DNA of 64,000 bases from Rhodococcus pyridinivorans (GTDB lineage Bacteria > Actinomycetota > Actinomycetes > Mycobacteriales > Mycobacteriaceae): assembly GCF_900105195.1 (NCBI RefSeq), contig NZ_FNRX01000002.1, forward strand, positions 992,001-1,056,000, read 5' to 3'. Position numbers and translations under genes: made by a program. Under the pieces are notes generated by a model that was given only the letters and a program-made list of their open reading frames with translations, was not told the DNA's origin and searched no databases. This document shows, one piece after another, positions 44,139 through 53,208 of this stretch; the first letter of the stretch is position 1, and the number at the start of each line of letters is the position of its first letter.

Positions 44139-46562
44139 ATGGCACTTCCTCTGCAGGGCGTCCGGGTACTGGACCTGACCGACGGATTCGGCGACACCGC
44201 CTGCCGTTTCCTCGCCGATCTCGGCGCGGAGGTCGTCCTCGTCGAGCGGCCCGGCGGATCGGCGTCCCGCTCGGCCCCGCCGATCCGGAACGGGGTGAGC
44301 ATCCCGTTCGCGTTGCGGAACGCCAACAAGCTGGGTGTCGTCGTCGATCTGGACGACGAGGCCGGACGGGACCGGCTCCGCAGCCTCGCCGTGTCGTCCG
44401 ACATCCTCATCGAATCGCTGCCCCCGGGCCATCTCGCCGCCCGCGGTGTCGGCTCCGCCGACCTACGCGCGGTGAACCCCGCACTGGTTGCGGTGTCGGT
44501 GACCCCGTTCGGACAGGATGGCCCGTATCGGGACTGGGCTGCGACCGAACAGGTGCTGTACGCGCTGAGCGGGGTGCTGTCGCGGTCGGGTGAACCCGGC
44601 GAACCGCCGCTCCTCCCGCCGAACGGGCTCGTCGCCGAGACCGTGGGTGCGCACACGGCGTGGTCGGCGCTGCTGGCCTACTACGACCGCCTGCACACCG
44701 GGCAGGGACAGAGCGTGGACATCTCGGCCTACGAGGTCGTCGTGCACGGATTCGACCCCGGTTTCGGCGTGCAGGGGTCGGCTGCGGCGGGCCGCTCCGA
44801 GGACTTCCCCCGGGGCCGCCCGGACGCCGCGAACTTCTATCCCGTCTACCGGTGCGCCGACGGGCAGGTACGGATCTGCCTCCTCGCCAAGCGGCAGTGG
44901 CGGGCGATGTTCGAATGGCTCGGGGAACCTGCGGAGTTCGCAGACCCGAAGTACGACACGATCCCGGCTCGGTTCGCGGCGGCCGACCGGCTCAATCCAC
45001 TGATCGAGACCCTGTTCGCGCAGTACACCCGCGACCAGCTGGTAGCGGAGGGTGCGGCCCGGGGTATCCCCATCGGAGGGCTGAACGTGGTGTCCGAGGT
45101 GCTGATCACCGAACACTTCGAGGCTTCGGGAACGTTCGTCGACGCCGTGATCGCCCCGGGTCTCGAGGCACGGATCCCGTCCGGTTACGCCAAGATCGAC
45201 GGTGCACGTGCGGGCTTCCGTTTCCGTGCTCCCGAACTCGGTGAGCACGACGAACTCGTCTTCGACTCCAGGCGGGACGAACCGTGCACCTCGATCCCTG
45301 CGCCTCGGCGGCCTGTCGGCTCGCGCCCGTTCGAAGGCCTACGCGTCCTCGACATGGGGGTCGTGGTGTTCGGCGCCGAACTCGGCCGCCAGTTCGCCGA
45401 TCACGGCGCCGACGTGATCAAGATCGAGAACTCCGACTTCCCGGACGGATTACGGCAGTCCAAGCGCAAGGGCGCCCTCGCGGCGTCTGTGGCCTGGGGG
45501 CACCGCAACCGGCGCAGCCTGGGGTTGAACCTTCGTACGCCGGAAGGTGTGCGGGTCTTCAGGAAGCTTGCTGCCGAGGCCGACATCGTGCTGGCCAACT
45601 TCAAACCGGGCACCCTGGCATCGATGGGGTTGTCCTACGAGGAACTCGCGGCGATCAATCCGCGCATCATCGTCTCGGAGAGCAGTGCGTTCGGCAGCGT
45701 CGGACCGTGGAACACACGCCTGGGTTACGGTCCGCTCGTGCGGGCCGCGTGTGGGGTGTCGGCGCTGTGGCGGTACTCCGACAGTTCGGACGGACTGTGC
45801 GACGGCTCGACGGTCTATCCGGACCACATCGGCGGCCAGATCGCCGCAACCGCGGTGCTCGCCACTTTGATCGACCGGTTGCGGACCGGACGAGGCGCCG
45901 TAATCGAGATCGCTCAGGCAGACGTGGCGATCGTGGCGCTGGGAAATCAACTCGTCGCGGAGCACCTCCGGTCCGGATCGATCAGCGCTCCCGGCAATGC
46001 CGATCCGTATGCGGCACCGGCCGGCCTCTTTTCGGCGGCGGGGGACGACGAATGGTGTGTCGTGACCGTTCGCGACGATGCCGACTGGCGAGGTCTGTGC
46101 AGCGTGCTGAACCGACCCGAGCTGGTAGAGGATCCGCGTTTCGCGACTTCTGCGGCGCGCCTCGGATATCGGGACGACGCCGACCGCATCGTCGCCGAAT
46201 GGGTTGCCGGTCGCGGCCCGACCGAGGCCATGCAGGCCCTCCAGGCAGGTGGTGTCCCGGCCGGCGTCATGCACCGCCTGCCCGAGTTGCTCACGGACCC
46301 CCAGCTCGTCGCCCGAGGCGCCTATACGGAACTCGAACACGACCGGCTGCCTGCGGCGCTGCCCACCGCTCGGCAGGTGGCCCACTTCGAGACCCTGCCG
46401 GTGTGGCCCCTGCGTCCGGCGCCGCTGCCCGGACAACAGACACGGGAGATTTGCGAGACAGTGCTCGGTATGAGTCCCGACGAGATCGACGGACTCGTCC
46501 GGGACGGTGTTCTGCAGCCGCCCGTCGACGATCCTGCCCAGCAGCTTCCGTCCCCCGCCTGA
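44139..46562 (+). CDS. Fused double-domain CaiB/BaiF (family III) CoA-transferase
   Basis: 807 residues; ATG at 44139, with TTGGAGCACAGG upstream. Two complete CaiB-type domains are fused: residues 1-390 (LQGVRVLDLTDGFGD..ADLGAEVVLVE) and 405-790 (FEGLRVLDMGVVVFGAELGRQFADHGADVIKIE). The catalytic Asp of the family is present only in the second domain (Asp562, VYPDHIGG). The first domain has Glu167 there (LVAETVG). It would move CoA between acids without ATP, or act as an acyl-CoA racemase/lyase-like enzyme. It is the last gene before a strong terminator. Confidence 0.9.
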   Translation: MALPLQGVRVLDLTDGFGDTACRFLADLGAEVVLVERPGGSASRSAPPIRNGVSIPFALRNANKLGVVVDLDDEAGRDRLRSLAVSSDILIESLPPGHLAARGVGSADLRAVNPALVAVSVTPFGQDGPYRDWAATEQVLYALSGVLSRSGEPGEPPLLPPNGLVAETVGAHTAWSALLAYYDRLHTGQGQSVDISAYEVVVHGFDPGFGVQGSAAAGRSEDFPRGRPDAANFYPVYRCADGQVRICLLAKRQWRAMFEWLGEPAEFADPKYDTIPARFAAADRLNPLIETLFAQYTRDQLVAEGAARGIPIGGLNVVSEVLITEHFEASGTFVDAVIAPGLEARIPSGYAKIDGARAGFRFRAPELGEHDELVFDSRRDEPCTSIPAPRRPVGSRPFEGLRVLDMGVVVFGAELGRQFADHGADVIKIENSDFPDGLRQSKRKGALAASVAWGHRNRRSLGLNLRTPEGVRVFRKLAAEADIVLANFKPGTLASMGLSYEELAAINPRIIVSESSAFGSVGPWNTRLGYGPLVRAACGVSALWRYSDSSDGLCDGSTVYPDHIGGQIAATAVLATLIDRLRTGRGAVIEIAQADVAIVALGNQLVAEHLRSGSISAPGNADPYAAPAGLFSAAGDDEWCVVTVRDDADWRGLCSVLNRPELVEDPRFATSAARLGYRDDADRIVAEWVAGRGPTEAMQALQAGGVPAGVMHRLPELLTDPQLVARGAYTELEHDRLPAALPTARQVAHFETLPVWPLRPAPLPGQQTREICETVLGMSPDEIDGLVRDGVLQPPVDDPAQQLPSPA

Positions 46563-46617
46563 TCGGCGGAGTCGACGTTCACGGAATCCTCTGCGGGGAC
46601 AGAACTACCGGCATCGG

Positions 46618-46658
46618 CAGCCCTCCTGCCCATCTTCGGATGGGTAGGAGGGCTGTTT
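46618..46658 (+). terminator. Strong intrinsic terminator
   Basis: A 17-bp stem with one G-U pair (46618-46634 with 46639-46655), TTCG tetraloop and a following TTT. It ends the 40.65-46.56 kb operon. Confidence 0.9.
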
Positions 46659-46685
46659 CGTCGGAGTCCATATTTCTTCCTTCTT

Positions 46686-46729
46686 TTTACAAAAATCGAT
46701 TGACGTATCACGACTCATGTCTGTAACCT
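46686..46729 (+). promoter_or_regulatory. Island promoter A (shared TTTAC-N7-GATTGACGT element)
   Basis: TTTAC (46686-46690), seven bases, GATTGACG (46698-46705) containing the -35 TTGACG (46700-46705), an 18-nt spacer and -10 TAACCT (46724-46729). The same element occurs at 56736 and 60304. It drives the SDR gene at 46868. Confidence 0.75.
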
Positions 46730-46734
46730 CGATC

Positions 46735-46867
46735 ACAGCAACGTCGAGCGGACGCATTCTCGGAGTGCGGGGTTCCCCTCCCCGCAAGTCTCGTCGAACA
46801 ACGTTGTCTTTCAAACCTTCCCACTGCACAGGTATCTCCCTGGAACACATCGAGCGAAGGAGCTCCC
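46735..46867 (+). other. 130-nt leader of the SDR gene
   Basis: The 305-nt gap 46563-46867 holds the terminator, promoter A and this untranslated leader. The leader has a 7-bp GC hairpin (TGCGGGG 46766-46772 with CCCCGCA 46780-46786) and an ACAACGTTGT palindrome. No short ORF with a ribosome site was seen. The leader ends with CGAAGGAGCTCCC before the ATG. Confidence 0.45.
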
Positions 46868-47737
46868 ATGAAACTCGAAGGCAAGGTCGCGCTCATCACC
46901 GGCGCCGGCTCCGGCCTGGGCCGCGAGGCTTCCCAGCTGTTCGCGTCCGAGGGCGCGAAGATCGCGGTCGTCGACATCGACCCGGAGCGCGCCAAGGGCA
47001 CGGTCGAACTCGTCGAGCAGCAGGGCGGTAACGCCGTCGCGATCACCGCCGACGTGCGCAGCGAACAGCAGGTGAACGACGCCGTTGCTGCAACCGTCGA
47101 CGCATTCGGCAAGCTCGACATCGCCTGGGCCAACGCCGGAATCGTCTCGCGTGGCGGTGTTCCGTCCGTTGCGGGCGGTGAGCAGGTCGACTTCCAGGAC
47201 CTCACCGACGCCGACTGGCAGGACGTCGTCGGCGTCAACCTGTCCGGCGTGTTCTACACGGCCAAGGCCGCCGTGCCCCACCTGCGTGCCAACGGCGGTG
47301 GCGTCATCCTCGCGACCTCGTCGGCCGCATCGTTCGCTGCGTACCACAGCATCGCGATGTACTCCGCCACGAAGGCCGGCGTCAACGGCATGGTTCGTGG
47401 CCTCAGCCTCGACCTCGGCAAGTACGGAATCCGTGTCAACGCCGTCGCGCCCACCCACGGCATGTCACCGAACTTCCTGGCGCCCGCCGGAACTCCGGTG
47501 GTCGGGCAGTCGTACGAAGAGGTCGCCGGTCCGTGGGACCCGGGCATCTCGCCGATCCCGCTCAAGCTGAACCGCCCACCCTCACTGGGTGACAACGCGC
47601 GTGCTGCGCTGTTCCTGGTGTCCGACGACGCCGCGTACATCACGGGTCTCACACTGCCCGCCACCGACGGCGGTACCCTGTCCCGCGTCGCGATGATGTT
47701 CCCCGAGGACGAGCTGAAGCCGACGCTCGAGTCCTGA
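46868..47737 (+). CDS. Short-chain dehydrogenase/reductase (mycofactocin-type length)
   Basis: 289 residues. The NAD-binding TGAGSGLG (residues 11-18), NAG in WANAGIVS, catalytic Ser in ATSSAASF and YSATKAG give a complete classical SDR. An insertion of about 30 residues between strand beta-6 and the C-terminus (PNFLAPAGTPVVGQSYEEVAGPWD) is longer than in standard 250-residue SDRs and may bind a bulky substrate. It is probably an alcohol dehydrogenase for the hydroxylated product of the island's oxygenases. Confidence 0.9.
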   Translation: MKLEGKVALITGAGSGLGREASQLFASEGAKIAVVDIDPERAKGTVELVEQQGGNAVAITADVRSEQQVNDAVAATVDAFGKLDIAWANAGIVSRGGVPSVAGGEQVDFQDLTDADWQDVVGVNLSGVFYTAKAAVPHLRANGGGVILATSSAASFAAYHSIAMYSATKAGVNGMVRGLSLDLGKYGIRVNAVAPTHGMSPNFLAPAGTPVVGQSYEEVAGPWDPGISPIPLKLNRPPSLGDNARAALFLVSDDAAYITGLTLPATDGGTLSRVAMMFPEDELKPTLES

Positions 47738-47745
47738 GCCGAAAG

Positions 47746-47779
47746 GAGAAGGGGACCCGGATCACCGGGTCCCCTTCTC
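47746..47779. terminator. Bidirectional terminator between SDR and acyl-CoA dehydrogenase genes
   Basis: A perfect 15-bp stem (47746-47760 with 47765-47779), loop ATCA. It lies between convergent stops, so it can serve both strands. Confidence 0.85.
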
Positions 47780-47791
47780 GTCTTCCCTATC

Positions 47792-48943
47792 TCAGGACTT
47801 CATGAGATCGCGATGGATGATCTCCTTCATGATCTCGTTGGTGCCGCCGTAGATGCGCTGGATGCGTGCATCGATGAACGCCTTGGCGACCGGGTACTCC
47901 ATCATGTATCCGTAGCCGCCGTGGAACTGGACGCCGGCGTCGATGACGCGGCCCTGTAGTTCGGTCGCCCACAACTTCGCCTTCGATGCATCGACGGCGC
48001 TGAGTGTTCCCTTGTTGTATTCGCGGACGCACCGATCGATGTAGGTGCGTGAAACCTCCACCGCCGTCTGTAGTTCGGCGAGGGTGAAACCCATGCCCTG
48101 GAACTCACCGATCCGTTTTCCGAAGGCCGTACGTTCCTTCACGTAGTCGAGGGTCCATCGAATGACGGCCTCGGCGGACACCTGCGCTGCAATGCCGATG
48201 CCGAGGCGTTCGAGGGGCAGGCTCTGCATCAGGTAACCGAAGCCGGCCCCGAGTTCGCCCAGGAGATTCTCCTTCGGTACCCGTACGTCCTCGAAGAACA
48301 GTTCGGCGGTGTCCTGGGCGTGCAGCCCCACCTTGTCGAGTTTGCGTCCCCGCGAGAATCCGGACATGCCCTCTTCGACCACGAAGAGGCTGAAACCACG
48401 TGAACCCGCACTCGGATCCGTTCGAGCGAACACGATCACCAGGTCGGCGAGGATGCCGCTGGTGATGAAGGTCTTGGAACCGTTGAGCACCCAATGATCG
48501 CCGTCGCGCACCGCGGAGGTGGTGATGCCCCGCAGATCACTGCCGGCTGCCGGTTCGGTCATCGCGATCGCACCGATCGTCTCACCCGTGACGAAGCCTG
48601 GGAGCCAACGGCGTTTCTGTTCGTCGTTCGCGTGCCGGAGCAGATAGTTCAGGACGATGTCGTCATTGGTCGAGAAGCCCGACTGCAGCGCGGATGCGCC
48701 GACGCGTGCGATCTCCGACTGGATCACCACCCGGAAACGGTAATCCGTCTCCCCGGCTCCGCCGTATTCCTCCGGCACGGCGAGGCCGAGCAGTCCCTGT
48801 CGTCCGGCCGCGGTCCAGGTCTCGCGGTCGATCAGCCGGTCGGTGTCCCACTTCTCCACGTTGGGGACGACATATTTGTCCACGAATGCCCGGACGGAAT
48901 TCCGGAACAGCTCGTGGTCCTGCTCGAAGAGATCGCTCTCCAC
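47792..48943 (-). CDS. Acyl-CoA dehydrogenase of the Rieske operon
   Basis: 383 residues from GTG at 48943, 5 nt after AGGAGG. FAD motifs are AMTEPAAGSD and TFITSG; the C-terminus is FHGGYGYMMEYPVAKAF. The MCAD-type base is missing (IYGGTNE), and Glu245 in PLERLGI is the alternative base of long/branched-chain enzymes. It resembles the 8141 gene in layout but is clearly a different paralogue. It is expressed with the Rieske oxygenase 50 nt upstream. Confidence 0.92.
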   Translation of the reverse strand: MESDLFEQDHELFRNSVRAFVDKYVVPNVEKWDTDRLIDRETWTAAGRQGLLGLAVPEEYGGAGETDYRFRVVIQSEIARVGASALQSGFSTNDDIVLNYLLRHANDEQKRRWLPGFVTGETIGAIAMTEPAAGSDLRGITTSAVRDGDHWVLNGSKTFITSGILADLVIVFARTDPSAGSRGFSLFVVEEGMSGFSRGRKLDKVGLHAQDTAELFFEDVRVPKENLLGELGAGFGYLMQSLPLERLGIGIAAQVSAEAVIRWTLDYVKERTAFGKRIGEFQGMGFTLAELQTAVEVSRTYIDRCVREYNKGTLSAVDASKAKLWATELQGRVIDAGVQFHGGYGYMMEYPVAKAFIDARIQRIYGGTNEIMKEIIHRDLMKS

Positions 48944-48993
48944 AAATGCCTCCTGAGGCGGGCGCCCGTAGGCACCCGCCATGGTGTCGGTGG

Positions 48994-50163
48994 TCAGTCC
49001 TGGCCGACCAGTTTCTGGATTTCGCGTCGGAAGACCTGGTTGGCGACCTCGTTGCGGCCGAGGACCATGTTTCCGGCGTTGGCGCTGGTCATCGCGCGCT
49101 GCGAGTCGCGCAGAATCGGGAAGTCCTCGTTGTGCAGCACGGCGACGAGGATCTCGACGTTCTTGTCCCAGAGTCGGTTGTAGCGTTCCTCGGCCATCCC
49201 GCTGTTCTCGACCGTCGGGCAGATCAGACGGATCTCCATCCGGCACTGCTGCGGATCGGTCGGATGCGGGCGGAAGGTGAGCAGCTGGAAGTGATCCGGC
49301 TGCCGGAGCAGAGTGCTGTTGGGGCCTACGAAGTGGGTTTCGGTGGTGTGCTCGGCGAGGCTGCGGTCGCCGGGATCCTCTTCGATCCAGCGGTCGATCG
49401 TCTTGCGCAGGTTCATGAACCGGCAATGGTGACCGAAGTCCTCGAAGGACATGACGTTGGTGTGGATGTGCTTGGCCGCGGTGTTCGGATGCGCGTACTG
49501 GATGTGATAGCCGTCCAGGAAGGCGTCCTGCATGAGCTTCCAGTTGACGGGCTCCTCGAAGACCTGGACGCGCGTGGTCACGAGCGATCCGAGATCGTGC
49601 GAGGCCAGGATGGCGTCCATCTCGGGGCCGAGCCAGTCGGCGACGTCGATGGTCGCCTCGGCGTCGTCCACCACCCAGATGAACCCGTGTCGCTCCTCGG
49701 TGGGCAACTGCACGAGATTGCGCTTGTCACGGTCGGCCTCACCGAAGGTGTTGTCGCGGGTGATCGTGCGCAACGTGCCGTCGGTGTCGTACGACCAACG
49801 GTGGTACGGGCACGAGAACAGCCGGCAACGGCCCTTTTCCTCCTTCTCGACCATGGCGCCGCGGTGACGGCACTGGTTGACGAGGGTCTTGACGCTGCCG
49901 TCGCGCTGGCGGACGACGATGACGTTGTTCCGCGGCATCTGCAGGGTGAAGAAGTCGCCCGGCTTCGGGATCTCGGATCCGTGGGCGACGATCGTCGGAA
50001 GGCGGCCGAAGACGCGGTCCCGCTCGAGTTTCGCGACTGCCGGATCGACGAACTCGTTCGGTTCGAACCAGGTGAGGTGCTCGTACTCGTCGGTGGTGTC
50101 GTTGCGCAGATGATCGAGTGCGCGGCGAATGCGTTCCTCGGTGGGAATCCCGACCTCTGTCAT
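48994..50163 (-). CDS. Rieske non-heme iron oxygenase, alpha subunit
   Basis: 389 residues from ATG at 50163 after TGGAGGACAGCCC; further upstream in-frame codons cover the promoter. The Rieske [2Fe-2S] ligands are Cys98-x-His100 (NQCRHRG) and Cys118-x2-His121 (CPYHRW). The catalytic iron site has Asp217, His220 and His225 (LDGYHIQYAH). No beta subunit gene is present, so it is an alpha-only oxygenase. The PDR-type reductase at 55731 is the likeliest electron donor in the window. It probably hydroxylates or demethylates a ring or branched substrate. Confidence 0.92.
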   Translation of the reverse strand: MTEVGIPTEERIRRALDHLRNDTTDEYEHLTWFEPNEFVDPAVAKLERDRVFGRLPTIVAHGSEIPKPGDFFTLQMPRNNVIVVRQRDGSVKTLVNQCRHRGAMVEKEEKGRCRLFSCPYHRWSYDTDGTLRTITRDNTFGEADRDKRNLVQLPTEERHGFIWVVDDAEATIDVADWLGPEMDAILASHDLGSLVTTRVQVFEEPVNWKLMQDAFLDGYHIQYAHPNTAAKHIHTNVMSFEDFGHHCRFMNLRKTIDRWIEEDPGDRSLAEHTTETHFVGPNSTLLRQPDHFQLLTFRPHPTDPQQCRMEIRLICPTVENSGMAEERYNRLWDKNVEILVAVLHNEDFPILRDSQRAMTSANAGNMVLGRNEVANQVFRREIQKLVGQD

Positions 50164-50236
50164 GGGGCTGTCCTCCAGAGTCGTGCTGAAGCGTCGCCGG
50201 GTGGCCACGTCTTCGGCTGTCGTTCGGATCGTCGGC

Positions 50237-50268
50237 CTAAATCTAACTGATGTAGGTTTTAGTGTAAA
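50237..50268 (-). promoter_or_regulatory. Promoter and operator of the Rieske operon
   Basis: On the minus strand -35 TTTACA (50268-50263) and a -10 TTAGAT/TAGATT (50246-50240). A 26-bp imperfect palindrome (50237-50262; arms CTAAA and TTTAG, inner AC/GT) fills the spacer and the -10 box. Confidence 0.55.
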
Positions 50269-50317
50269 CCCTCGAATGCTTCCGGGAAGACCGTTCGAGG
50301 ATTGCTCGAAATATCGA

Positions 50318-50339
50318 TGACCATTAGATTCAGTGGTCA
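50318..50339. promoter_or_regulatory. TGACCA-N10-TGGTCA palindrome before the acetyltransferase gene
   Basis: Perfect 6-bp arms at 50318-50323 and 50334-50339, 28 nt before the ATG at 50367. This may be an operator for the rightward gene. It differs from the Rieske operator 56 nt away. Confidence 0.45.
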
Positions 50340-50366
50340 CAGTCCGGTGTGTGAGGAGCGAACGGA

Positions 50367-51359
50367 ATGATCTCGTATCAATGGTGTTCGGAGCTGGAAC
50401 CGGAAGATCGGGACGAAGTCCTCGGCCTCGTCGCGGCGGCCGCTGACTTCGACGAGGAGGCAGGCTTCTCGAAGATTCACCCGGCCGACGTCACCGCCAC
50501 GTCCGACGGGAGTGGGACGATCTTCCACCTCCCGGTCCAGGCGCGGCGCGACCTGAGCGCACGCGAGGACGCCCCGCTGGTTACCGTGGCCTATCTGCAC
50601 CTGAAGGTCGACGCCGAGGGCTACGGCACCGTGCAATTCGTCGTGCACCCCGACTACCGCTCCCGCGGTGTGGCCACCACGCTCGTGGAGGAGATGGGCC
50701 TGGACGCCGCCGTCGAGGGTGGCTGGCAGGGGACCGGGGCGCACGCCCTCCGCTGCTGGGCGTACAGCACCCACCCTGCCGCCGACCGCCTCACCCGGCG
50801 GTTCGACATCCGGGCTGCCGGACGGTTATGGACGATCTTCCGGCACCTGTCCGGACCGTTCGCCCATTCGCTGGAGCCCGTCACGGAGTTCGACGACGCC
50901 ACGATCGGCACCCCTCTCGCACTCGGGGACGCCGCGGCGCGCGAGGCGATCGATCACGTGCTCGACGCGTCCTCGCTCCCGGCGGTGCAACGCGAACGGC
51001 TCCTCGACGAGATCCGGCTCGGGAACGGGCATGTCGTCGTCGCCGAGGACGCGTCCGGCAAGCCCGCGGGATTCGTCTGGTACGACCCTGCGCTGTCGAT
51101 GCATCTCGAACTGCGGGCCGCGTGGATCCGCGCGCTCGTCCTCGCCGACGCCGTCCGCGGATCAGGCCTCGGTGCCGGCCTGCTCACCTCGGCGCTCGGG
51201 GCGCTGCGGGGCGCCGGCGCTCAGGTCGGCCTCATGCGGATCGATCCGGACAACGCTGCGGCAGTGCGGATGTGCCGGCTCATGTGGTTCGAGCAGGAAG
51301 AGGAGCACTCCTGCTTCCAGGTGGGGGATTGGGTCGGCATTCCAGGCTTCCGGCGCTGA
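50367..51359 (+). CDS. Tandem GNAT acetyltransferase, MshD-like
   Basis: 330 residues; ATG at 50367 after GAGGAGCGAACGGA. Two GNAT domains: the first has the acetyl-CoA loop VVHPDYRSRGVATTL, the second has ALVLADAVRGSGLGAGLL and IDPDNAAAVRMC. The tandem layout and length recall mycothiol synthase MshD (about 300 residues), but core MshD residues were not verified and its placement in a catabolic island is atypical. It may acetylate a small amine or a detoxification substrate. Confidence 0.7.
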   Translation: MISYQWCSELEPEDRDEVLGLVAAAADFDEEAGFSKIHPADVTATSDGSGTIFHLPVQARRDLSAREDAPLVTVAYLHLKVDAEGYGTVQFVVHPDYRSRGVATTLVEEMGLDAAVEGGWQGTGAHALRCWAYSTHPAADRLTRRFDIRAAGRLWTIFRHLSGPFAHSLEPVTEFDDATIGTPLALGDAAAREAIDHVLDASSLPAVQRERLLDEIRLGNGHVVVAEDASGKPAGFVWYDPALSMHLELRAAWIRALVLADAVRGSGLGAGLLTSALGALRGAGAQVGLMRIDPDNAAAVRMCRLMWFEQEEEHSCFQVGDWVGIPGFRR

Positions 51360-51390
51360 CTGCTTTACGAAAAACGCTTTCTGTCAGGTG

Positions 51391-51419
51391 TTGACCTAAA
51401 GCTTGTAGGCGGATATCTT
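51391..51419 (+). promoter_or_regulatory. Strong sigma70-like promoter of the second ALDH gene
   Basis: TTGACC (51391-51396), 17-nt spacer and TATCTT (51414-51419). A TTTACGAAAAACG stretch just upstream (51364-51376) is reminiscent of the TTTAC part of the island promoters. Confidence 0.7.
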
Positions 51420-51424
51420 TGTGT

Positions 51425-51633
51425 TGCGGCTCACACACGCGGGTGGCCGGTCCGCACCGTTCCGGTGCGTTGTCTTCTCGGTCGCTCCGTACGTCGGAGC
51501 ATGAGATCTCGTCGCGGAGAGGGCCCTCCACGGGTCTACTCGAAGGACGCCTCGCGCCCGCGTTACGTCACGGGAGTCCCCTTCCCTGTCGACGCCGGCT
51601 ACAACATCCGCTGAACCGAAGGAGCTTTCGCAC
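51425..51633 (+). other. ~210-nt structured leader of the second ALDH gene
   Basis: No coding sequence was recognised. Hairpins include CGCACCG-TTC-CGGTGCG (about 51457-51473) and GCTCCG-TACGT-CGGAGC (about 51483-51499). The end carries CGAAGGAGC before the ATG. Confidence 0.45.
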
Positions 51634-53121
51634 ATGACCACTACCGAAGCGGCGACCCCCACGGTCCCGACGTTCGCAGACCGCGACAAGGTCTTCATCG
51701 GCGGCCGCTGGGTCGAGTCGACCGGCAGCGAGTGGGTCGACGTCGTCGACTCGTTCAGTGAGCAGCGTGTCGCCCGCGTCCGCACGGCCACCGCGGAGGA
51801 CGTCACCCGCGCTGTCGTGGCTGCCCGCGAATCCTTCGACAAGGGCGAATGGGCGTCGAAGACCATGGAGGAGCGCGCCGCCGTCGTCGACGCGATCGCC
51901 GACGGCCTCCAGGCGCGGTTCGAGGAACTGACCGCCATCGGTGTCGCCGAGGTCGGCGTCCCGGTCGGCGTCAGCCATCAGACCCAGCAGATGATCGGCG
52001 GTCTCTTCCGCGCGGTCGCCGAGGTCGCCCGCAACTTCTCGACGTTCGAGGAACGCCCCCGGATGGGCGGTGGCGTCTCCCGCATCGTGAAGGAACCCAC
52101 CGGGGTGGTCGCGGCGATCATCCCCTGGAACGGCCCGATCGGGAACATCGCGTTCAAGCTGGCCCCGGCTCTCGCCGCCGGCTGCTCGGTCGTGCTCAAG
52201 ACGGCTCCGGACGCCCCGCTGTCGCCGTGCATCTTCGCCGACGTCATCGCCGAACTCGTCGAGCAGGGACGCATCCCCGAGGGCGTCGTAAGCGTGGTGT
52301 GCGCGGATCGCGAGGTGTCGGAGACACTCGTCACCAACCCCGATGTCGACCACGTCACCTTCACCGGCAGCACCGCCGCAGGACGCCGCATCATGGCACT
52401 GGCGAGCGAACGCATCGCCCGCGTGTCGCTCGAACTCGGCGGCAAGTCCGCGGCGATCATCCTCGACGACGCCGACATCGACCACGTCCTGCAGACCCTG
52501 CCCATGGGCGGGTGTCTGCAGACCGGCCAGGCATGTATCGCGCTCACCCGGGTCCTCGTGTCGAGGACGCGGCACGACGAGGTGCTCGAGGCTCTGAAGG
52601 CCGCTTACGGCGCTCTGCCGCTGGGTAATCCGTGGGAGCCCACGAACTTCCTCGGCCCCCTCGCCACCGAGCACCACCAGCAGCGGGTGCTCGGCTACAT
52701 CGACATCGCGAAGGAGGACGGCGCGAAGGTCGTGCTCGGCGGTGGCGTCCCCGAGGGCCTCGAGAAGGGCTTCTTCGTCGCGCCGACCCTGCTCGACGGT
52801 GTCGCCCCCGACTCGCGGATCGCACAGGAGGAGGTCTTCGGCCCGGTGATCTCGGTGATCACCTACGAGGACGAGGAGGACGCGATCGCGATCGCGAACA
52901 ACTCGATCTACGGCCTCTCCGGCGCCGTCTACACCGAGGACATCGACCGCGGTTACGAGATCGCGCGCCGCATCCGCACCGGCACGATCAGCGTCAACAC
53001 CTCGGCCATGGACTTCTCGTTGCCGTTCGGCGGCTACAAGCAGTCCGGCATCGGCCGTGAGGGTGGCCCCGAGGGACTCGAGGAGTTCTTCGAGATCAAG
53101 ACCGTGCACATGCCCGCCTAG
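51634..53121 (+). CDS. Aldehyde dehydrogenase
   Basis: 495 residues. NAD-binding PWNGPIGNIAFKLAPALAAG and FTGSTAAGR; general base Glu267 (LELGGKS) and nucleophile Cys301 (TGQACIA). It differs enough from the 42635 gene (substrate-channel sequences, MGGGVSRIVKEP) to have another substrate. It is monocistronic with a strong promoter and terminator. Confidence 0.93.
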   Translation: MTTTEAATPTVPTFADRDKVFIGGRWVESTGSEWVDVVDSFSEQRVARVRTATAEDVTRAVVAARESFDKGEWASKTMEERAAVVDAIADGLQARFEELTAIGVAEVGVPVGVSHQTQQMIGGLFRAVAEVARNFSTFEERPRMGGGVSRIVKEPTGVVAAIIPWNGPIGNIAFKLAPALAAGCSVVLKTAPDAPLSPCIFADVIAELVEQGRIPEGVVSVVCADREVSETLVTNPDVDHVTFTGSTAAGRRIMALASERIARVSLELGGKSAAIILDDADIDHVLQTLPMGGCLQTGQACIALTRVLVSRTRHDEVLEALKAAYGALPLGNPWEPTNFLGPLATEHHQQRVLGYIDIAKEDGAKVVLGGGVPEGLEKGFFVAPTLLDGVAPDSRIAQEEVFGPVISVITYEDEEDAIAIANNSIYGLSGAVYTEDIDRGYEIARRIRTGTISVNTSAMDFSLPFGGYKQSGIGREGGPEGLEEFFEIKTVHMPA

Positions 53122-53143
53122 GGACTCCACTGGGGTGGAAGAG

Positions 53144-53176
53144 CAACGGGGCCTCGCGATTCGCGAGGCCCCGTTG
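53144..53176 (+). terminator. Terminator of the second ALDH gene
   Basis: A perfect 15-bp stem (53144-53158 with 53162-53176) and a 3-nt loop, followed by a G/T stretch. It lies between convergent genes. Confidence 0.8.
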
Positions 53177-53208
53177 TGCATGCGGGAAACGAATACGCAG
53201 CGCCGTCC

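Noticed and set aside
50367..51359. Assignment as mycothiol synthase mshD
   Set aside because: The tandem GNAT layout fits, but specific MshD residues were not verified and the catabolic setting is unusual; it was left as MshD-like.
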